A DNA stretch of 64,000 bases from Maribellus sp. YY47 (GCF_023111095.1 NZ_JALGYW010000025.1:1-64000); one strand, 5' to 3'. Counted from the stretch's first letter, positions 46,268-55,920 are shown. Program-made: numbers and translations. Notes: a model not told the origin generated them from the letters alone.

Positions 46268-47587
46268 TTATCTTCTTTTCTTTGTTTTACCCCGGACTTT
46301 TGTTCGTGCAAACTTATCATCAAAAGAACGTTTTGATCCTGTTCTCTTTTTCTTCTGATGAAAAGCTCCCTGAAATGTGGGATCATCAATCTTACGCTGC
46401 CGGTCAATCTCCCTCAGTTGCTGTTGGTTTTCATCAAATTCGGTTTCCGAAACTTCTACAGCATCGGGAAGTGGCAACAAGTCAATGCTTGTACGAATCA
46501 GTTGCTGTATTTTAGCCCAGTGCCATTCGTCAGAGGGATCGATCAGGGTAATGGCATCGCCCGTATTACCTGCTCTTGCAGTACGTCCGATCCGGTGAAT
46601 GTAATCGTCGTAATCGTTGGGCAAATCAAAATTAATGACATGACTCACCTGACTCACATCCATTCCCCGGGCAGAAACATCGGTTGTAATCAATATTCTT
46701 ATTTCACCGTTTTTAAAAGCCTGGATAGCATTTATCCTTGAATTTTGAGCTTTGTTCGAGTGAAGAATTCGCTTCTCCCCTTCAGCTTTTCGCTCAACAA
46801 CCTTAAAAACGCCTTCAGCATGTTCCTTTGTTTTCACAAAAATGACAACACGTGTGAATTTCTCTTCGTCTTCCAACAAATATTTAATCAGGTTTAACTT
46901 CGTCCGGTAATTCGGAACCATGTAAGCGGTTTGTGTCACCTGTTTTACCGGCGTTGCTGACGGCGCGATCTCCAGTTTTTCGTAATGATCCAAAAACTCT
47001 TCCGAGAGTTTCTCAATTTCTTCTGAAAAAGTAGCAGAAAAAAGAAGGTTCTGTCTCTTTACCGGAATAATTTCCTGCAATTGCCGTAATTGCGGCATAA
47101 ATCCCATATCGAGCATCCGGTCGGCTTCGTCGATCACCAGGTATTTTACCTTTTTCAGTGTTAATGCTCCGGACCTGTACAAATCCATTAACCTTCCTGG
47201 CGTGGCCACCAGAACATCAACCCCTTGCTCCAGCAGAGCTGCGTGCTTCGTCCAGCCAATACCGCCAAACACTGAAGCATGCCTCAATTCTGAATACGAA
47301 GTTAATTCAGCGATATCTTCCCCCACCTGAATCGATAATTCCCGCGTAGGCACCAGAATCAAAACCCTCGGATCTGTTCCTTCCGGCTTTTTTAAACGGG
47401 TTAAAAGTGGAAGCAGATAAGCAGCAGTTTTCCCGGTACCGGTTTGTGCGACACCCACAATATTCACTCCCGAATTAATTTTAGGAATCGCATGTTCCTG
47501 AATCGGAGTTGGTGATACAAAACCTATGTCGTCCAACGACTTTAGTATCGACTTTGCTATTTTTAATTCTTCAAATGTTTTCTTCAT
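46268..47587 (-). CDS. DEAD-box RNA helicase
   Basis: A 439-aa ATP-dependent RNA helicase. In order: the Q motif (PTPIQEHAIP), motif I AQTGTGKTAAYLLP (~48-61), motif II DEAD (~152-155), motif III SAT (~183-185) and motif VI HRIGRTARAG (~334-343). A short basic tail (KKRTGSKRSFDDKFARTKV) probably binds RNA. RhlE/DbpA-type; the substrate is unknown, with ribosome assembly or mRNA decay likely. Confidence 0.94.
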   Translation of the reverse strand: MKKTFEELKIAKSILKSLDDIGFVSPTPIQEHAIPKINSGVNIVGVAQTGTGKTAAYLLPLLTRLKKPEGTDPRVLILVPTRELSIQVGEDIAELTSYSELRHASVFGGIGWTKHAALLEQGVDVLVATPGRLMDLYRSGALTLKKVKYLVIDEADRMLDMGFMPQLRQLQEIIPVKRQNLLFSATFSEEIEKLSEEFLDHYEKLEIAPSATPVKQVTQTAYMVPNYRTKLNLIKYLLEDEEKFTRVVIFVKTKEHAEGVFKVVERKAEGEKRILHSNKAQNSRINAIQAFKNGEIRILITTDVSARGMDVSQVSHVINFDLPNDYDDYIHRIGRTARAGNTGDAITLIDPSDEWHWAKIQQLIRTSIDLLPLPDAVEVSETEFDENQQQLREIDRQRKIDDPTFQGAFHQKKKRTGSKRSFDDKFARTKVRGKTKKRR

Positions 47588-47726
47588 CTCAATTCAATTG
47601 TCACCCATTAATGGTATTCGATGTAACCCGCAAACAACAACATTCTTTTGAAAAAATCAAAATGCGAGTTCGTTTAACGTCGCAAAAATAGAAAACTTAA
47701 ATGAGAATGAATGATTTAACGAAAAA

Positions 47727-48830
47727 TCACCTTAAACGATACATTTTTCCAGGCAAGGCCTGAACTACATTTTTGAACTCAAGATTCAGCAGCATCGAGG
47801 AGATACGACTTACCGGAAGCTGAACTTCAGCAGAAATCTGATCAATAAAAAGTTCTTTTTCCTGTTGAAGCAAATCCACAACTCTCTGCTCATCAGCATT
47901 TAATTCTACAAACAGGCTGGATTGAACAGCTTTGTTCTTTGCAGTTGTTTCCCAACCCATAAAATATTCCAGATCTTCAATTCCTTCGATTAAAGTAGCG
48001 CCGTTGTTCCGGATCAATTGATTGCATCCTTTTGAATAGACGTCACCGGCGCGGCCCGGAAAGGCAAAAACATCGCGATTATAAGATGAAGCAATATCAG
48101 CGGTAACCAACGCTCCTCCTTTGACGGCCGACTCAACAACAATGGTAGCATCGGCCAAACCGGCAATAATACGGTTACGTTTTAGAAAATTCTGCGGATC
48201 AATCTTTGTTCCGCTCGGAAAATCAGTTAACAACCCACCATTTTCGAGCATATGAATGGCGGTTTCGCGGTGCAACGACGGATAGAGTCTTTCCAGTCCG
48301 TGTGCTAGTACCCCAACTGTTGGAACATTATTTTTCAAAGCCGCACGGTGTGCATGAATATCAATCCCGTAGGCCAGGCCACTAACAATCAACACTTCAT
48401 ACTGTCTTTCGGCAAAAGCGCTTACCAGATCATCGATCATGCGTTTCCCGTATTCGGTTGCATTGCGTGTTCCAACGATACTGATCACACGTGGTTCATC
48501 AAAATTAAAATGGCCTTTATAATAGATCAGTATCGGAGAATCAATGCAATTTTTAAGACGTCGCGGATAATCTGTATCCGTATAAAAAGCTGTTCTTATT
48601 TCGTGTTTCCGGATGTACTCCAGTTCTTTTTCGGCTTTCTCCAGAACGTTGGCTGCACGAATTCGTTTGGCATTCAGCTCCCCGATTCCGGGGATTTTCA
48701 TCAGGGCCTTTTGCGACGATGTGAAAATCTCCTCCACGCTCCCCACATAGGCAAGCAGGTTTCTCGCCAGAATACCGCCAATCCCGGGCAACATCGAAAG
48801 TGCTATTTTATATTTGAGGTTGTCTTCCAT
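47727..48830 (-). CDS. dprA: DNA-processing protein DprA
   Basis: A 367-aa protein that loads RecA onto incoming single-stranded DNA during natural transformation. An N-terminal helix-hairpin-helix-like region (~1-70) precedes the Rossmann core with SIVGTRNATEYGKR, VSGLAYGIDIHAHR, PSGTKIDPQNFLKRNRIIAG and ESAVKGGALVTAD. A C-terminal winged helix (~305-367) follows. All parts are intact. Most Bacteroidetes keep dprA whether or not they are known to be competent. Confidence 0.94.
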   Translation of the reverse strand: MEDNLKYKIALSMLPGIGGILARNLLAYVGSVEEIFTSSQKALMKIPGIGELNAKRIRAANVLEKAEKELEYIRKHEIRTAFYTDTDYPRRLKNCIDSPILIYYKGHFNFDEPRVISIVGTRNATEYGKRMIDDLVSAFAERQYEVLIVSGLAYGIDIHAHRAALKNNVPTVGVLAHGLERLYPSLHRETAIHMLENGGLLTDFPSGTKIDPQNFLKRNRIIAGLADATIVVESAVKGGALVTADIASSYNRDVFAFPGRAGDVYSKGCNQLIRNNGATLIEGIEDLEYFMGWETTAKNKAVQSSLFVELNADEQRVVDLLQQEKELFIDQISAEVQLPVSRISSMLLNLEFKNVVQALPGKMYRLR

Positions 48831-48839
48831 GTTGAAGGC

Positions 48840-49292
48840 TTAACTTCGCATAATCTTAAACAGGCTTTCCTTTATCCGAAGGCGATCTTCAAAAGGCAAA
48901 GCAGATAAACTTACTGAAGGATATTCGGCAATTCCACGTTTGGTCCGGACTAAAAAGGTAAGATCAGAAAGCTTACCAAAAAAAGAATCTTCAAAGTGTG
49001 CATTTTGCAGGATATTCTGCGGAAACTCGATAGAGTTATATTCCTTTGAACCAAAACTGATAGCTTTGTAATACCGCAAAACAATCCTTCCGTGCTCATC
49101 ATTAAATTGTATATACTGATAGTCGGCTACAAGAAAAAACAAGTACCACACTGAAAATACTCCAACGCCTACTAATCCGTAAATGGTATAATCAAATAAA
49201 AACGCTGCAAGACTAATCAAGGCAATCACAATACTTACCAGGAAAAATATTCGTTTATATCTGGTCGCTCTCCTTCTGTTCGTTATCTTCAT
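48840..49292 (-). CDS. Two-helix membrane protein with PH-like domain
   Basis: A 150-aa protein of unknown function. A basic N-terminus is followed by two membrane helices (~12-32 and ~35-53). The soluble C-terminal domain (~55-150, YIQFNDEHGRIVLRYYKAISFG) is strand-rich and resembles bacterial PH-like domains. It lies 9 bases upstream of dprA on the same strand and may be co-transcribed with it. Confidence 0.75.
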   Translation of the reverse strand: MKITNRRRATRYKRIFFLVSIVIALISLAAFLFDYTIYGLVGVGVFSVWYLFFLVADYQYIQFNDEHGRIVLRYYKAISFGSKEYNSIEFPQNILQNAHFEDSFFGKLSDLTFLVRTKRGIAEYPSVSLSALPFEDRLRIKESLFKIMRS

Positions 49293-49389
49293 TCTTCGTT
49301 ATTAAAATTCTAAGACTTGCCCGTCCTTATTCAGAAACAAATCCGAAACTTATTTTTATTGTAACTTTAACGCAATTTAGCAGCTACTT

Positions 49390-50454
49390 ATGGGAAATTC
49401 AACAATTTATTCCAAAATATTATACACCCGCGAGTTGGAGAAGGAACTCGTTGAATACATTAAAAAATATCCGGTAGGAAAAGTATTTCTGGCCACCGAA
49501 ACTACGATGGACGAAATTTGGCTTCCAAAATTCAACGCTTTTTTCGAAGAATGGGGCGTGAGGAAAGTGGTGATTCCGGCCGGAGAGCACAACAAAAAAA
49601 TTGAATCTGTCGGTAAAATCTGGGGATTTCTTTCGCAAAACGGTTGCGACCGCAAGTCTCTTTTAATTAATATTGGTGGCGGCATGCTCACCGATTTGGC
49701 GGGTTTTGCAGCCACAACATTCAAACGCGGTATCGATTTCCTGAACATCCCCACTACGCTGCTTTCGCAGGTCGATGCTTCGGTGGGTGGAAAAACCGGC
49801 ATTAATTTTAGTGGCTTGAAAAACGAAGTGGGAACGTTTAAAGAACCCGTTGCCGTGATTATCAATACCGATTTTCTGAAAACCATCGACCGCGAAAATA
49901 TGATTTCGGGCTTTGCCGAGATGATCAAACACGGGTTAATTCATAATCCGGAACACCTGGCAGAACTCAAACCTTTCGACTTCGACAACATCGATTATGA
50001 TAATCTTCAGGAGATCATCCGGCATTCGGTAAATGTAAAGGAATACTTTGTTGCCAACGACCTTACCGAGAACAATATCCGCAAGGCACTCAACTTTGGG
50101 CACACGGTCGGGCATGCATTTGAAAGCCTGGCGATGGAACAAAAACGCCCCGTTCTGCATGGATATGCGGTAGCCTATGGAATGATTGCGGAGCTGTACC
50201 TATCGGTAAAAATGTGTGGTTTCCCTGAAAATGATTTAAAAGCGCTTACTCAGTGGATGCTCAGTATCTATGGTAAATTCCAAATATCGGAAAGCGATTT
50301 TGAAAGGCTTTACCAGCTGATGACACACGATAAAAAGAATGAATCGGGGCGCATCAATTTTACGTTGCTGCCGGAGGTTGGCAAAATTGCCATTAACCAG
50401 AACTGCAGCAAAGAACTGATTTTGGAAGCGCTTGAATATTACCGAAATTTGTAA
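49390..50454 (+). CDS. aroB: 3-dehydroquinate synthase
   Basis: A 354-aa NAD- and metal-dependent shikimate-pathway enzyme. INIGGGMLTDLAGFAA (~93-108), PTTLLSQVDASVGGKTGINF (~121-140) and the metal-binding LNFGHTVGHAFES (~236-248) are clear. aroA follows 41 bases downstream, so two shikimate steps are clustered. Confidence 0.95.
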   Translation: MGNSTIYSKILYTRELEKELVEYIKKYPVGKVFLATETTMDEIWLPKFNAFFEEWGVRKVVIPAGEHNKKIESVGKIWGFLSQNGCDRKSLLINIGGGMLTDLAGFAATTFKRGIDFLNIPTTLLSQVDASVGGKTGINFSGLKNEVGTFKEPVAVIINTDFLKTIDRENMISGFAEMIKHGLIHNPEHLAELKPFDFDNIDYDNLQEIIRHSVNVKEYFVANDLTENNIRKALNFGHTVGHAFESLAMEQKRPVLHGYAVAYGMIAELYLSVKMCGFPENDLKALTQWMLSIYGKFQISESDFERLYQLMTHDKKNESGRINFTLLPEVGKIAINQNCSKELILEALEYYRNL

Positions 50455-50495
50455 GCGGTTTTTCAATCAAATTATTACCTCACAATTTCCAGCAT

Positions 50496-51728
50496 ATGAA
50501 TTACCAGATTTCAGCAGATATAAAACACTTGTCGGGAACCATACAACTTCCGGCGTCGAAAAGTATCAGTAACCGCGCGTTGATTATCCATGCCCTGAGT
50601 TACAGTCCCTACCCGATCCGCAACCTTTCGGACAGCGACGATACCAAAGTACTGCAGGCCGCGCTTAATTCGAACTCGAATAAGTTTGATATCGGGCACG
50701 CGGGAACGGCCATGCGTTTCCTGACTGCTTTTTTGGCTAAAGTGGTTGGCGAATGGGAAATCACCGGTTCGGACCGGATGAAACAACGCCCCATTAAAAT
50801 TCTGGTGGATGCTTTAACCGAACTGGGAGCCCAAATTGAATACATGGAAAATGAAGGTTGTCCTCCTCTCAAAATATTTGGCAAGCACCTGACAGGAAAA
50901 ACCTTGCAACTCGACGGCAGCGTCTCGAGCCAATACATTACAGCTTTGTTACTGATTGCACCCACACTCGAAAGTGGCCTGACACTGAATCTGAAAGGCG
51001 ACGCTACTTCGCGCTCTTATATAAAACTGACACTGGAACTGATGGGCAAATTTGGCATTCGCTACCAGTGGCATAAAAACGAAATTATCGTTCCCGAACA
51101 GCGTTATTTCCCGATCGATTATACCTGCGAAGCCGACTGGTCGGGAGCTTCGTACTGGTACCAGATTATGGCGCTTGTTGATTCGGGCGAGATACTGATG
51201 GAAAACCTGGTACTCGACAGCCTGCAGGGCGATGCCGACATTGCCGCCTGGTTTGAGCATTTTGGTGTGGAATCCATTCAGGAGAAAAACGGTGTGCTCC
51301 TCAGCAAAACAAAAAATAACCAACCCGATCGTTTAAATCTTGACTTTATCGAAAACCCGGATGTGGCGCAAACCATGGCTTGTTTGTGTGTAGCCAAAAG
51401 TATTCCCTTCCATTTCACCGGATTGAAAACACTGAAGATCAAGGAAACCGATCGTATTGCAGCTTTGCAAAACGAATTGGCGAAGTTTGGTGCTGCGTTA
51501 ACAGAACCGGAACACGGCGAACTCGCCTGGGATGGTAAACTGGATATGGAAATGAAAGACGACAATCCGGTTATAAAAACTTATCACGATCACCGGATGG
51601 CGCTGGCATTTGCTCCCATGGCGCTGGCCGGACTTCCGATGCAAATCGAAGATCCGATGGTGGTTACCAAATCTTATCCCGGCTTTTGGAATGATTTGAA
51701 AAAGATCGGGTTTGAGGTTTCTGAATAG
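50496..51728 (+). CDS. aroA: 3-phosphoshikimate 1-carboxyvinyltransferase (EPSP synthase)
   Basis: A 410-aa enzyme adding enolpyruvate to shikimate-3-phosphate. The substrate-binding motifs PASKSISNRALIIHAL (~18-33), GHAGTAMRFLTAFLA (~68-82), DGSVSSQYITALLL (~139-152), LKIKETDRIAALQNEL and the closing YHDHRMALAFAP are present. The active-site loop reads GHAGTAMRF; tolerance or sensitivity to inhibitors cannot be read from this. Length is near normal. Confidence 0.95.
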   Translation: MNYQISADIKHLSGTIQLPASKSISNRALIIHALSYSPYPIRNLSDSDDTKVLQAALNSNSNKFDIGHAGTAMRFLTAFLAKVVGEWEITGSDRMKQRPIKILVDALTELGAQIEYMENEGCPPLKIFGKHLTGKTLQLDGSVSSQYITALLLIAPTLESGLTLNLKGDATSRSYIKLTLELMGKFGIRYQWHKNEIIVPEQRYFPIDYTCEADWSGASYWYQIMALVDSGEILMENLVLDSLQGDADIAAWFEHFGVESIQEKNGVLLSKTKNNQPDRLNLDFIENPDVAQTMACLCVAKSIPFHFTGLKTLKIKETDRIAALQNELAKFGAALTEPEHGELAWDGKLDMEMKDDNPVIKTYHDHRMALAFAPMALAGLPMQIEDPMVVTKSYPGFWNDLKKIGFEVSE

Positions 51729-51762
51729 AAAAAAAGAAACATTAGATCTGGTTAAAATTTGA

Positions 51763-51910
51763 GATTGCTTCTCCCGATACATCGGGATCGCAATGACAGG
51801 CGCTTCATGCATTATAATTGATAGAGGGTTTGGTTGGCGGCATTCCGCCAACCAAACCCTCCTCAAAAGACGATCAATCAATAGGTCATTGCGAACGTAG
51901 TGAAGCAATC
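51763..51910. repeat. Mosaic interspersed repeat, copy A
   Basis: A 148-bp element bounded by inverted ends. The left end runs GATTGCTTCTCCCGATACAT and on to GCAATGAC. The right end starts GTCATTGCGAACGTAGTGAA and ends GCAATC. Between them is a perfect 17-bp hairpin at 51824-51861. The ends recur in mirror order at 55825-55920. There is no coding capacity, so it looks like a REP/BIME-type element. Confidence 0.75.
51824..51861. repeat. Perfect hairpin inside copy A
   Basis: GAGGGTTTGGTTGGCGG, a CATT loop and the exact complement. It may double as the terminator region for aroA, though the trailing sequence is not T-rich. Confidence 0.8.
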
Positions 51911-51955
51911 TAATTTTGTACTGCAATTGTAATAGAACAAAGGAATACTAAAATC

Positions 51956-52399
51956 CTACCGTTTTTTCCGAAAGAAATCCTGCATCAACTCACGGCATTC
52001 GGTTTCGAGAATTCCACCTACAATTTCAGTTTTAGGATGAAGCGCCTGTGCTGCGTATTTTTTGAAGCCCCGTTTTTCGTCGTGCGCTCCAAAAACCACT
52101 TTGCCAATTTGTGACCAACCCAGCGCTCCGGCACACATTACACAAGGCTCCAGCGTAACATACAAAACACAATCGTTTAAATATTTTCCGCCCAGCAAAT
52201 TAGCGGCTGCAGTAATCGCCTGCATTTCGGCATGAGCCGTAACATCGTTCAGCGTTTCGGTGAGATTGTGGGCACGTGCGATAATTTTCCCCTTCGAAAC
52301 TACCACTGCTCCTACCGGAACTTCTCCTTTGTCGTAGGCCTGCAAAGCTTCGGCAAAAGCCTTTTTCATAAAATACTCGTCGTTAAATGGCTCAATCAT
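51956..52399 (-). CDS. tadA: Nucleoside deaminase, TadA-like
   Basis: A 147-aa zinc deaminase. The catalytic motif HAEMQAI (~56-62) and the zinc motif PCVMCAGA (~84-91) are intact, and the C-terminal region ends in MQDFFRKKR. The TadA role, making inosine at position 34 of tRNA-Arg, is the best guess; a guanine-deaminase-like relative is possible. It lies alone on the minus strand next to repeat copy A. Confidence 0.88.
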   Translation of the reverse strand: MIEPFNDEYFMKKAFAEALQAYDKGEVPVGAVVVSKGKIIARAHNLTETLNDVTAHAEMQAITAAANLLGGKYLNDCVLYVTLEPCVMCAGALGWSQIGKVVFGAHDEKRGFKKYAAQALHPKTEIVGGILETECRELMQDFFRKKR

Positions 52400-52559
52400 G
52401 GCTGCAAATCCCCTTTAATTCTTCTTTCATTTTCTCCCTTGCTCCTGTTCTTTCTGCCAGAAGCATAATTCTTGGTTATCACACAAGTTAAGGCGACAAA
52501 TGTCGGACAAAATTGCCAAAATCTTCTTATTTTCGCAACCGAATAAAAAGACAGACATC

Positions 52560-54317
52560 ATGTACAGAACACATACCTGCGGCGAGCTACGCATCGAAAA
52601 TGTAAACCAGGAAGTTACCCTTTCAGGTTGGGTGCAGCGCATCCGCGACCTGGGAGCCATGAGCTTTATCGATCTGCGCGACCGCTACGGAATTACTCAG
52701 TTGGTAGTTGACGAACAAACCGATGCTTCGGTGGCTTCCATTTTGGATGGACTGGGCCGCGAATTTGTGATTCAGGCCAAAGGAACCGTTCGCGAACGTT
52801 CGAGCAAAAACAAGAATATCCCAACCGGTGAGATCGAAATCGCACTGAGCGATATTAAAGTTTTAAGCCAATCCGATATTCCTCCGTTTACCATTCAGGA
52901 CGATACCGACGGTGGCGACGAGCTGCGCATGAAATACCGTTACCTCGATTTACGCCGTGCTCCGGTGCGTGATAACCTGATTTTGCGTGCAAAAATGGCA
53001 CACGCCGTCCGCAATTACCTCAACGGCAAAGATTTTATCGAAACCGAAACTCCGGTGCTGATCAAATCGACTCCCGAAGGTGCCCGCGACTTTGTAGTTC
53101 CGTCGCGTATGAATCCCGGTGAGTTTTATGCTTTGCCGCAGTCGCCGCAAACATTCAAACAACTGTTGATGGTGGCCGGTTTCGACCGCTACTACCAGAT
53201 TGTAAAATGTTTCCGCGACGAAGACCTCCGTGCCGACCGTCAGCCTGAGTTTACCCAAATCGACTGCGAAATGTCGTTTGTGGAACAGAAAGACGTGCTC
53301 GAAATGTTCGAAGGCCTTACCAAGTACATGTTCAAAGAAACGCTGGGTGTTGAAGTGGAAGATTTCCCGTGGATACCTTACAGCGAAGCCATGGAAAAAT
53401 ACGGTTCTGACAAACCGGATACCCGTTTCGAAATGACAATTAGTGAGCTGACCGAAACTGTAAAAGGAAAAGGTTTTGGCGTATTTGATGCAGCCGAATA
53501 TGTGGGAGCGATTGCTGCCAAAGGCTGTTCGGAGTACACCCGCAAACAGCTTGACGGATTGACCGAGTGGGTAAAACGTCCGCAAATTGGCGCCAAAGGT
53601 TTGGTGTATGTAAAATGCAATGCCGACGGAACCTTCAAATCATCGGTCGATAAATTTTATTCGGAAGAAGACCTGAAAACCTGGGCAGAAATTACCGGTG
53701 CTGAAGCCGGCGACCTGATCCTGGTACTTTCGGGAGACAAAAAACACATGCAGGAAGCGCTGGGCACACTGCGGCTTGAAATGGGCAACCAGCTGGGACT
53801 GCGCGATAAAAATGTTTTCAAACCTTTGTGGGTGGTCGACTTCCCGCTTTTGGAATGGGACGAAGACACCCAACGTTTTTACGCCATGCACCACCCGTTT
53901 ACTTCGCCCAAGCCCGAAGATATTCCGCTGCTGGATACCGATCCGGGAAAAGTTCGTGCCAATGCCTACGACCTGGTGATTAACGGAGTTGAAATTGGCG
54001 GAGGTTCGGTGCGAATCTTCAATTCGGAGTTACAGGCAAAAATGTTTGACAAACTGGGCTTTACTCCCGAACAGGCACAGGCACAGTTTGGCTTCCTGAT
54101 GAACGCCTTTAAATACGGTGCGCCGCCACATGCCGGTATCGCCTTTGGCTTCGACCGTTTGGTATCAATGTTTGCCGGGCTCGATACAATCCGCGACGTA
54201 ATTGCCTTCCCGAAAAACAACGCCGGTCGCGATGTAATGATCGACTCGCCCGCACCAATTGCCAACGAACAGTTAGATGAACTGAATTTGGTGATCGATC
54301 TTAAAGAGAAAAAGTAA
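52560..54317 (+). CDS. aspS: Aspartyl-tRNA synthetase
   Basis: A 585-aa class II synthetase. It has an N-terminal anticodon-binding OB fold (~1-105, [20 protein letters not shown]), catalytic motif 2 ([18 protein letters not shown], ~219-236), the bacterial GAD insertion (~280-410) and motif 3 ([15 protein letters not shown]). The ATG at 52560 ([11 protein letters not shown]) matches the family start; the frame is open 20 codons further up. A terminator follows. Confidence 0.96.
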   Translation: MYRTHTCGELRIENVNQEVTLSGWVQRIRDLGAMSFIDLRDRYGITQLVVDEQTDASVASILDGLGREFVIQAKGTVRERSSKNKNIPTGEIEIALSDIKVLSQSDIPPFTIQDDTDGGDELRMKYRYLDLRRAPVRDNLILRAKMAHAVRNYLNGKDFIETETPVLIKSTPEGARDFVVPSRMNPGEFYALPQSPQTFKQLLMVAGFDRYYQIVKCFRDEDLRADRQPEFTQIDCEMSFVEQKDVLEMFEGLTKYMFKETLGVEVEDFPWIPYSEAMEKYGSDKPDTRFEMTISELTETVKGKGFGVFDAAEYVGAIAAKGCSEYTRKQLDGLTEWVKRPQIGAKGLVYVKCNADGTFKSSVDKFYSEEDLKTWAEITGAEAGDLILVLSGDKKHMQEALGTLRLEMGNQLGLRDKNVFKPLWVVDFPLLEWDEDTQRFYAMHHPFTSPKPEDIPLLDTDPGKVRANAYDLVINGVEIGGGSVRIFNSELQAKMFDKLGFTPEQAQAQFGFLMNAFKYGAPPHAGIAFGFDRLVSMFAGLDTIRDVIAFPKNNAGRDVMIDSPAPIANEQLDELNLVIDLKEKK

Positions 54318-54336
54318 TAGCAATCCGATAAATTTG

Positions 54337-54371
54337 GAAAGGCATCTCCGCGAGGGGGTGCCTTTTTTTTA
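54337..54371 (+). terminator. Intrinsic terminator after aspS
   Basis: AAAGGCA and TGCCTTT flank a G/C-containing loop and are followed by a run of T. Confidence 0.75.
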
Positions 54372-54388
54372 TGAAAGTCTATTTTTAA

Positions 54389-54470
54389 AAATATCCAATT
54401 CCCAATTTTGAATGTAAAATATCCAACAAAATCATGGAAATTGGATATTGGGAATTTTGCATTGGATATT
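54389..54470. repeat. Imperfect inverted repeat
   Basis: AATATCCAAT on the left and ATTGGATATT on the right enclose further partial complements (ATATCCAA/TTGGATAT). It could fold into a long bulged hairpin and looks like a dispersed non-coding repeat, but no second copy lies in this window. Confidence 0.5.
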
Positions 54471-54611
54471 CTGGATAAGAGTAAGCTTCTTAATTTTCAC
54501 ATCTGTTGGTGCTTCCTGTGAATCATGATTGTTTTATGGATAGAAATTCTCACAAGCAATTGAGTTACGGTTTCGCCCCTTCAGGGCTAATTTCATTGTG
54601 CATTAATACCA

Positions 54612-54898
54612 CCGAACGGTTTTTCATGTCATTGACACGGACAAAAGCCTTACCGAATAGTTTTTCATGTCATTGACACGGTCAAAGGACTGTCGGAACA
54701 GTTTTTCATGCTATTGACACAGGCAATGACTTGTCCGAACAATTTTTCATCGTATTGACACGGTCAAAAGCCTTACCGAACAGTTTTTCATGTCATTGAC
54801 ACGGTCAACGGGGTGCCGGAACAATTTTTCATGCTATTGACACGGTCAATAGAGTCACCGGGCAATTTTTCAAGTCATTGACACGGTCAATAAGCTTT
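54612..54898. repeat. Seven-unit 41-bp tandem array
   Basis: Seven units repeat with an exact 41-base period. The TTTTTCA core follows positions 54619, 54660, 54701, 54742, 54783, 54824 and 54865. Each unit has a conserved part of about 26 bases (TTTTTCATGTCATTGACACG then GTCAA) and a variable part of about 15 bases, usually ending CCGAACA. The conserved part nests two small palindromes, TGTCA-T-TGACA and TTGAC-ACG-GTCAA. A 41-base period is not a multiple of three, so this is not a coding repeat. Confidence 0.9.
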
Positions 54899-55099
54899 AA
54901 AACATAAAATCCCATGCAGGCTTCGTGCTTTACTTACAACAAAAAACCTGATCCCCTTCCCGCATCTGAAGAAAAAGTAAACTTTATCAGTTTCAGCGCC
55001 AATAAGTTCGGAGTTCGGTAAACTTTGCTAAACTTTGTACCTGTTATTTCGAAGAAACCAATAGACGAACTCAAACCCCACCACAAAAAGTAATTGACT

Positions 55100-55765
55100 A
55101 TGATTTACATGGCAGATACGGCTGATATAGAAGCCTTGAAAAATCTATATGAATTCTTTCCGCTACAAGGAGTAACCACCAATCCAACCATCCTGAAACA
55201 GGCAGGGCAACCGCTTTCGGTAGCTATTGAACAAATCAAAGCGATTGTGGGCGACGGGATGATCCACGTTCAGGTAATGAGCGAAAATGCCGAAGACATT
55301 GTGCGCGAAGCCAAAAAGTACAAAACGTATTTTGATTTGGGCGACAACTACTACACCAAGATCCCGGTAACACCGCAGGGTTACAAGGCCATGTCGATTT
55401 TAAAAGATGCCGGAATTAATGTAACCGCCACTGCTATTTTCACCCAGCAACAGGCACTGGTAGCCGCCAAGGCAGGCGCCGATTTTGTAGCGCCGTACGT
55501 GAGCCGTTTGGACAACATTTCGTCGCACGGAATTGACGTGGTGGGCGACATTGCCAAAAACATTATCGAGTACGAACTCAACACCAAGGTACTGGCGGCG
55601 AGCTTCAAAACCGTTGACCAGATTTACCGCGTAAGCATGAAACGCGCTCACTCGGCCACCATCAGTCCGGAGTTACTCATGCAGCTGATCAAACACCCGA
55701 TGACCGACATCAGTGTAAAAACCTTTTTGGAAGACGGCCAGGACCTGTACGACATCTCGTTCTAG
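55100..55765 (+). CDS. fsa: Fructose-6-phosphate aldolase / small transaldolase
   Basis: A 221-aa TIM-barrel aldolase of the TalC/FSA family. GVTTNPTIL (~22-30), the Schiff-base lysine in YYTKIPVTPQG (~82-92), the NVTATAIFT strand and the VLAASFKTVDQI segment are present. It may act as a fructose-6-phosphate aldolase or a true transaldolase of the pentose phosphate pathway; the small subfamily does both in different species. The ATG at 55100 (MIYMADTADI) is preferred over a TTG two codons earlier. Confidence 0.9.
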   Translation: MIYMADTADIEALKNLYEFFPLQGVTTNPTILKQAGQPLSVAIEQIKAIVGDGMIHVQVMSENAEDIVREAKKYKTYFDLGDNYYTKIPVTPQGYKAMSILKDAGINVTATAIFTQQQALVAAKAGADFVAPYVSRLDNISSHGIDVVGDIAKNIIEYELNTKVLAASFKTVDQIYRVSMKRAHSATISPELLMQLIKHPMTDISVKTFLEDGQDLYDISF

Positions 55766-55824
55766 GCGATACGCAACATAGTACTTGATAACTGTTTCCG
55801 GTTAAAACATAGTTATAGACAACA

Positions 55825-55920
55825 GATTGCTTCACTGCGCTCGCAATGACGGTGTTGTTAAACTGTTAAAGTCCTTGAATTGTGTGTCATTCCGATCCCT
55901 ATACATCGGGAGAAGCAATC
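55825..55920. repeat. Mosaic interspersed repeat, copy B
   Basis: A 96-bp element with the same two end types as copy A but in the opposite orientation. The left end is GATTGCTTCACTGCGCTCGC with AATGAC following. The right end starts GTCATTCCGATCCCTATACA and ends GAAGCAATC. The interior differs from copy A and has no strong hairpin. Confidence 0.75.

Larger units (their letters stand above)
54318..55099. other. Gene-free repeat-rich region between aspS and fsa
   Basis: 782 bases without a convincing gene. In order: the aspS terminator, an imperfect inverted repeat (54389-54470), a CGCCCCTTCAGGGC-type motif near 54573, the seven-unit 41-bp array (54612-54898), and about 200 bases leading to fsa. 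Confidence 0.7.

Noticed and set aside
48348-48908. Antisense open frame (186 codons) over dprA
   Set aside because: Shadow of dprA; the sequence is rich in Cys, His and Phe, with no recognisable domain.
52950-53585. Long antisense open frame (211 codons) over aspS
   Set aside because: It lies wholly inside an intact, well-conserved synthetase gene and has no family-like content.
54612-54898. CRISPR array
   Set aside because: The variable parts are about 15 bases and share ends with each other. CRISPR spacers are longer and unrelated, and no cas genes are near.
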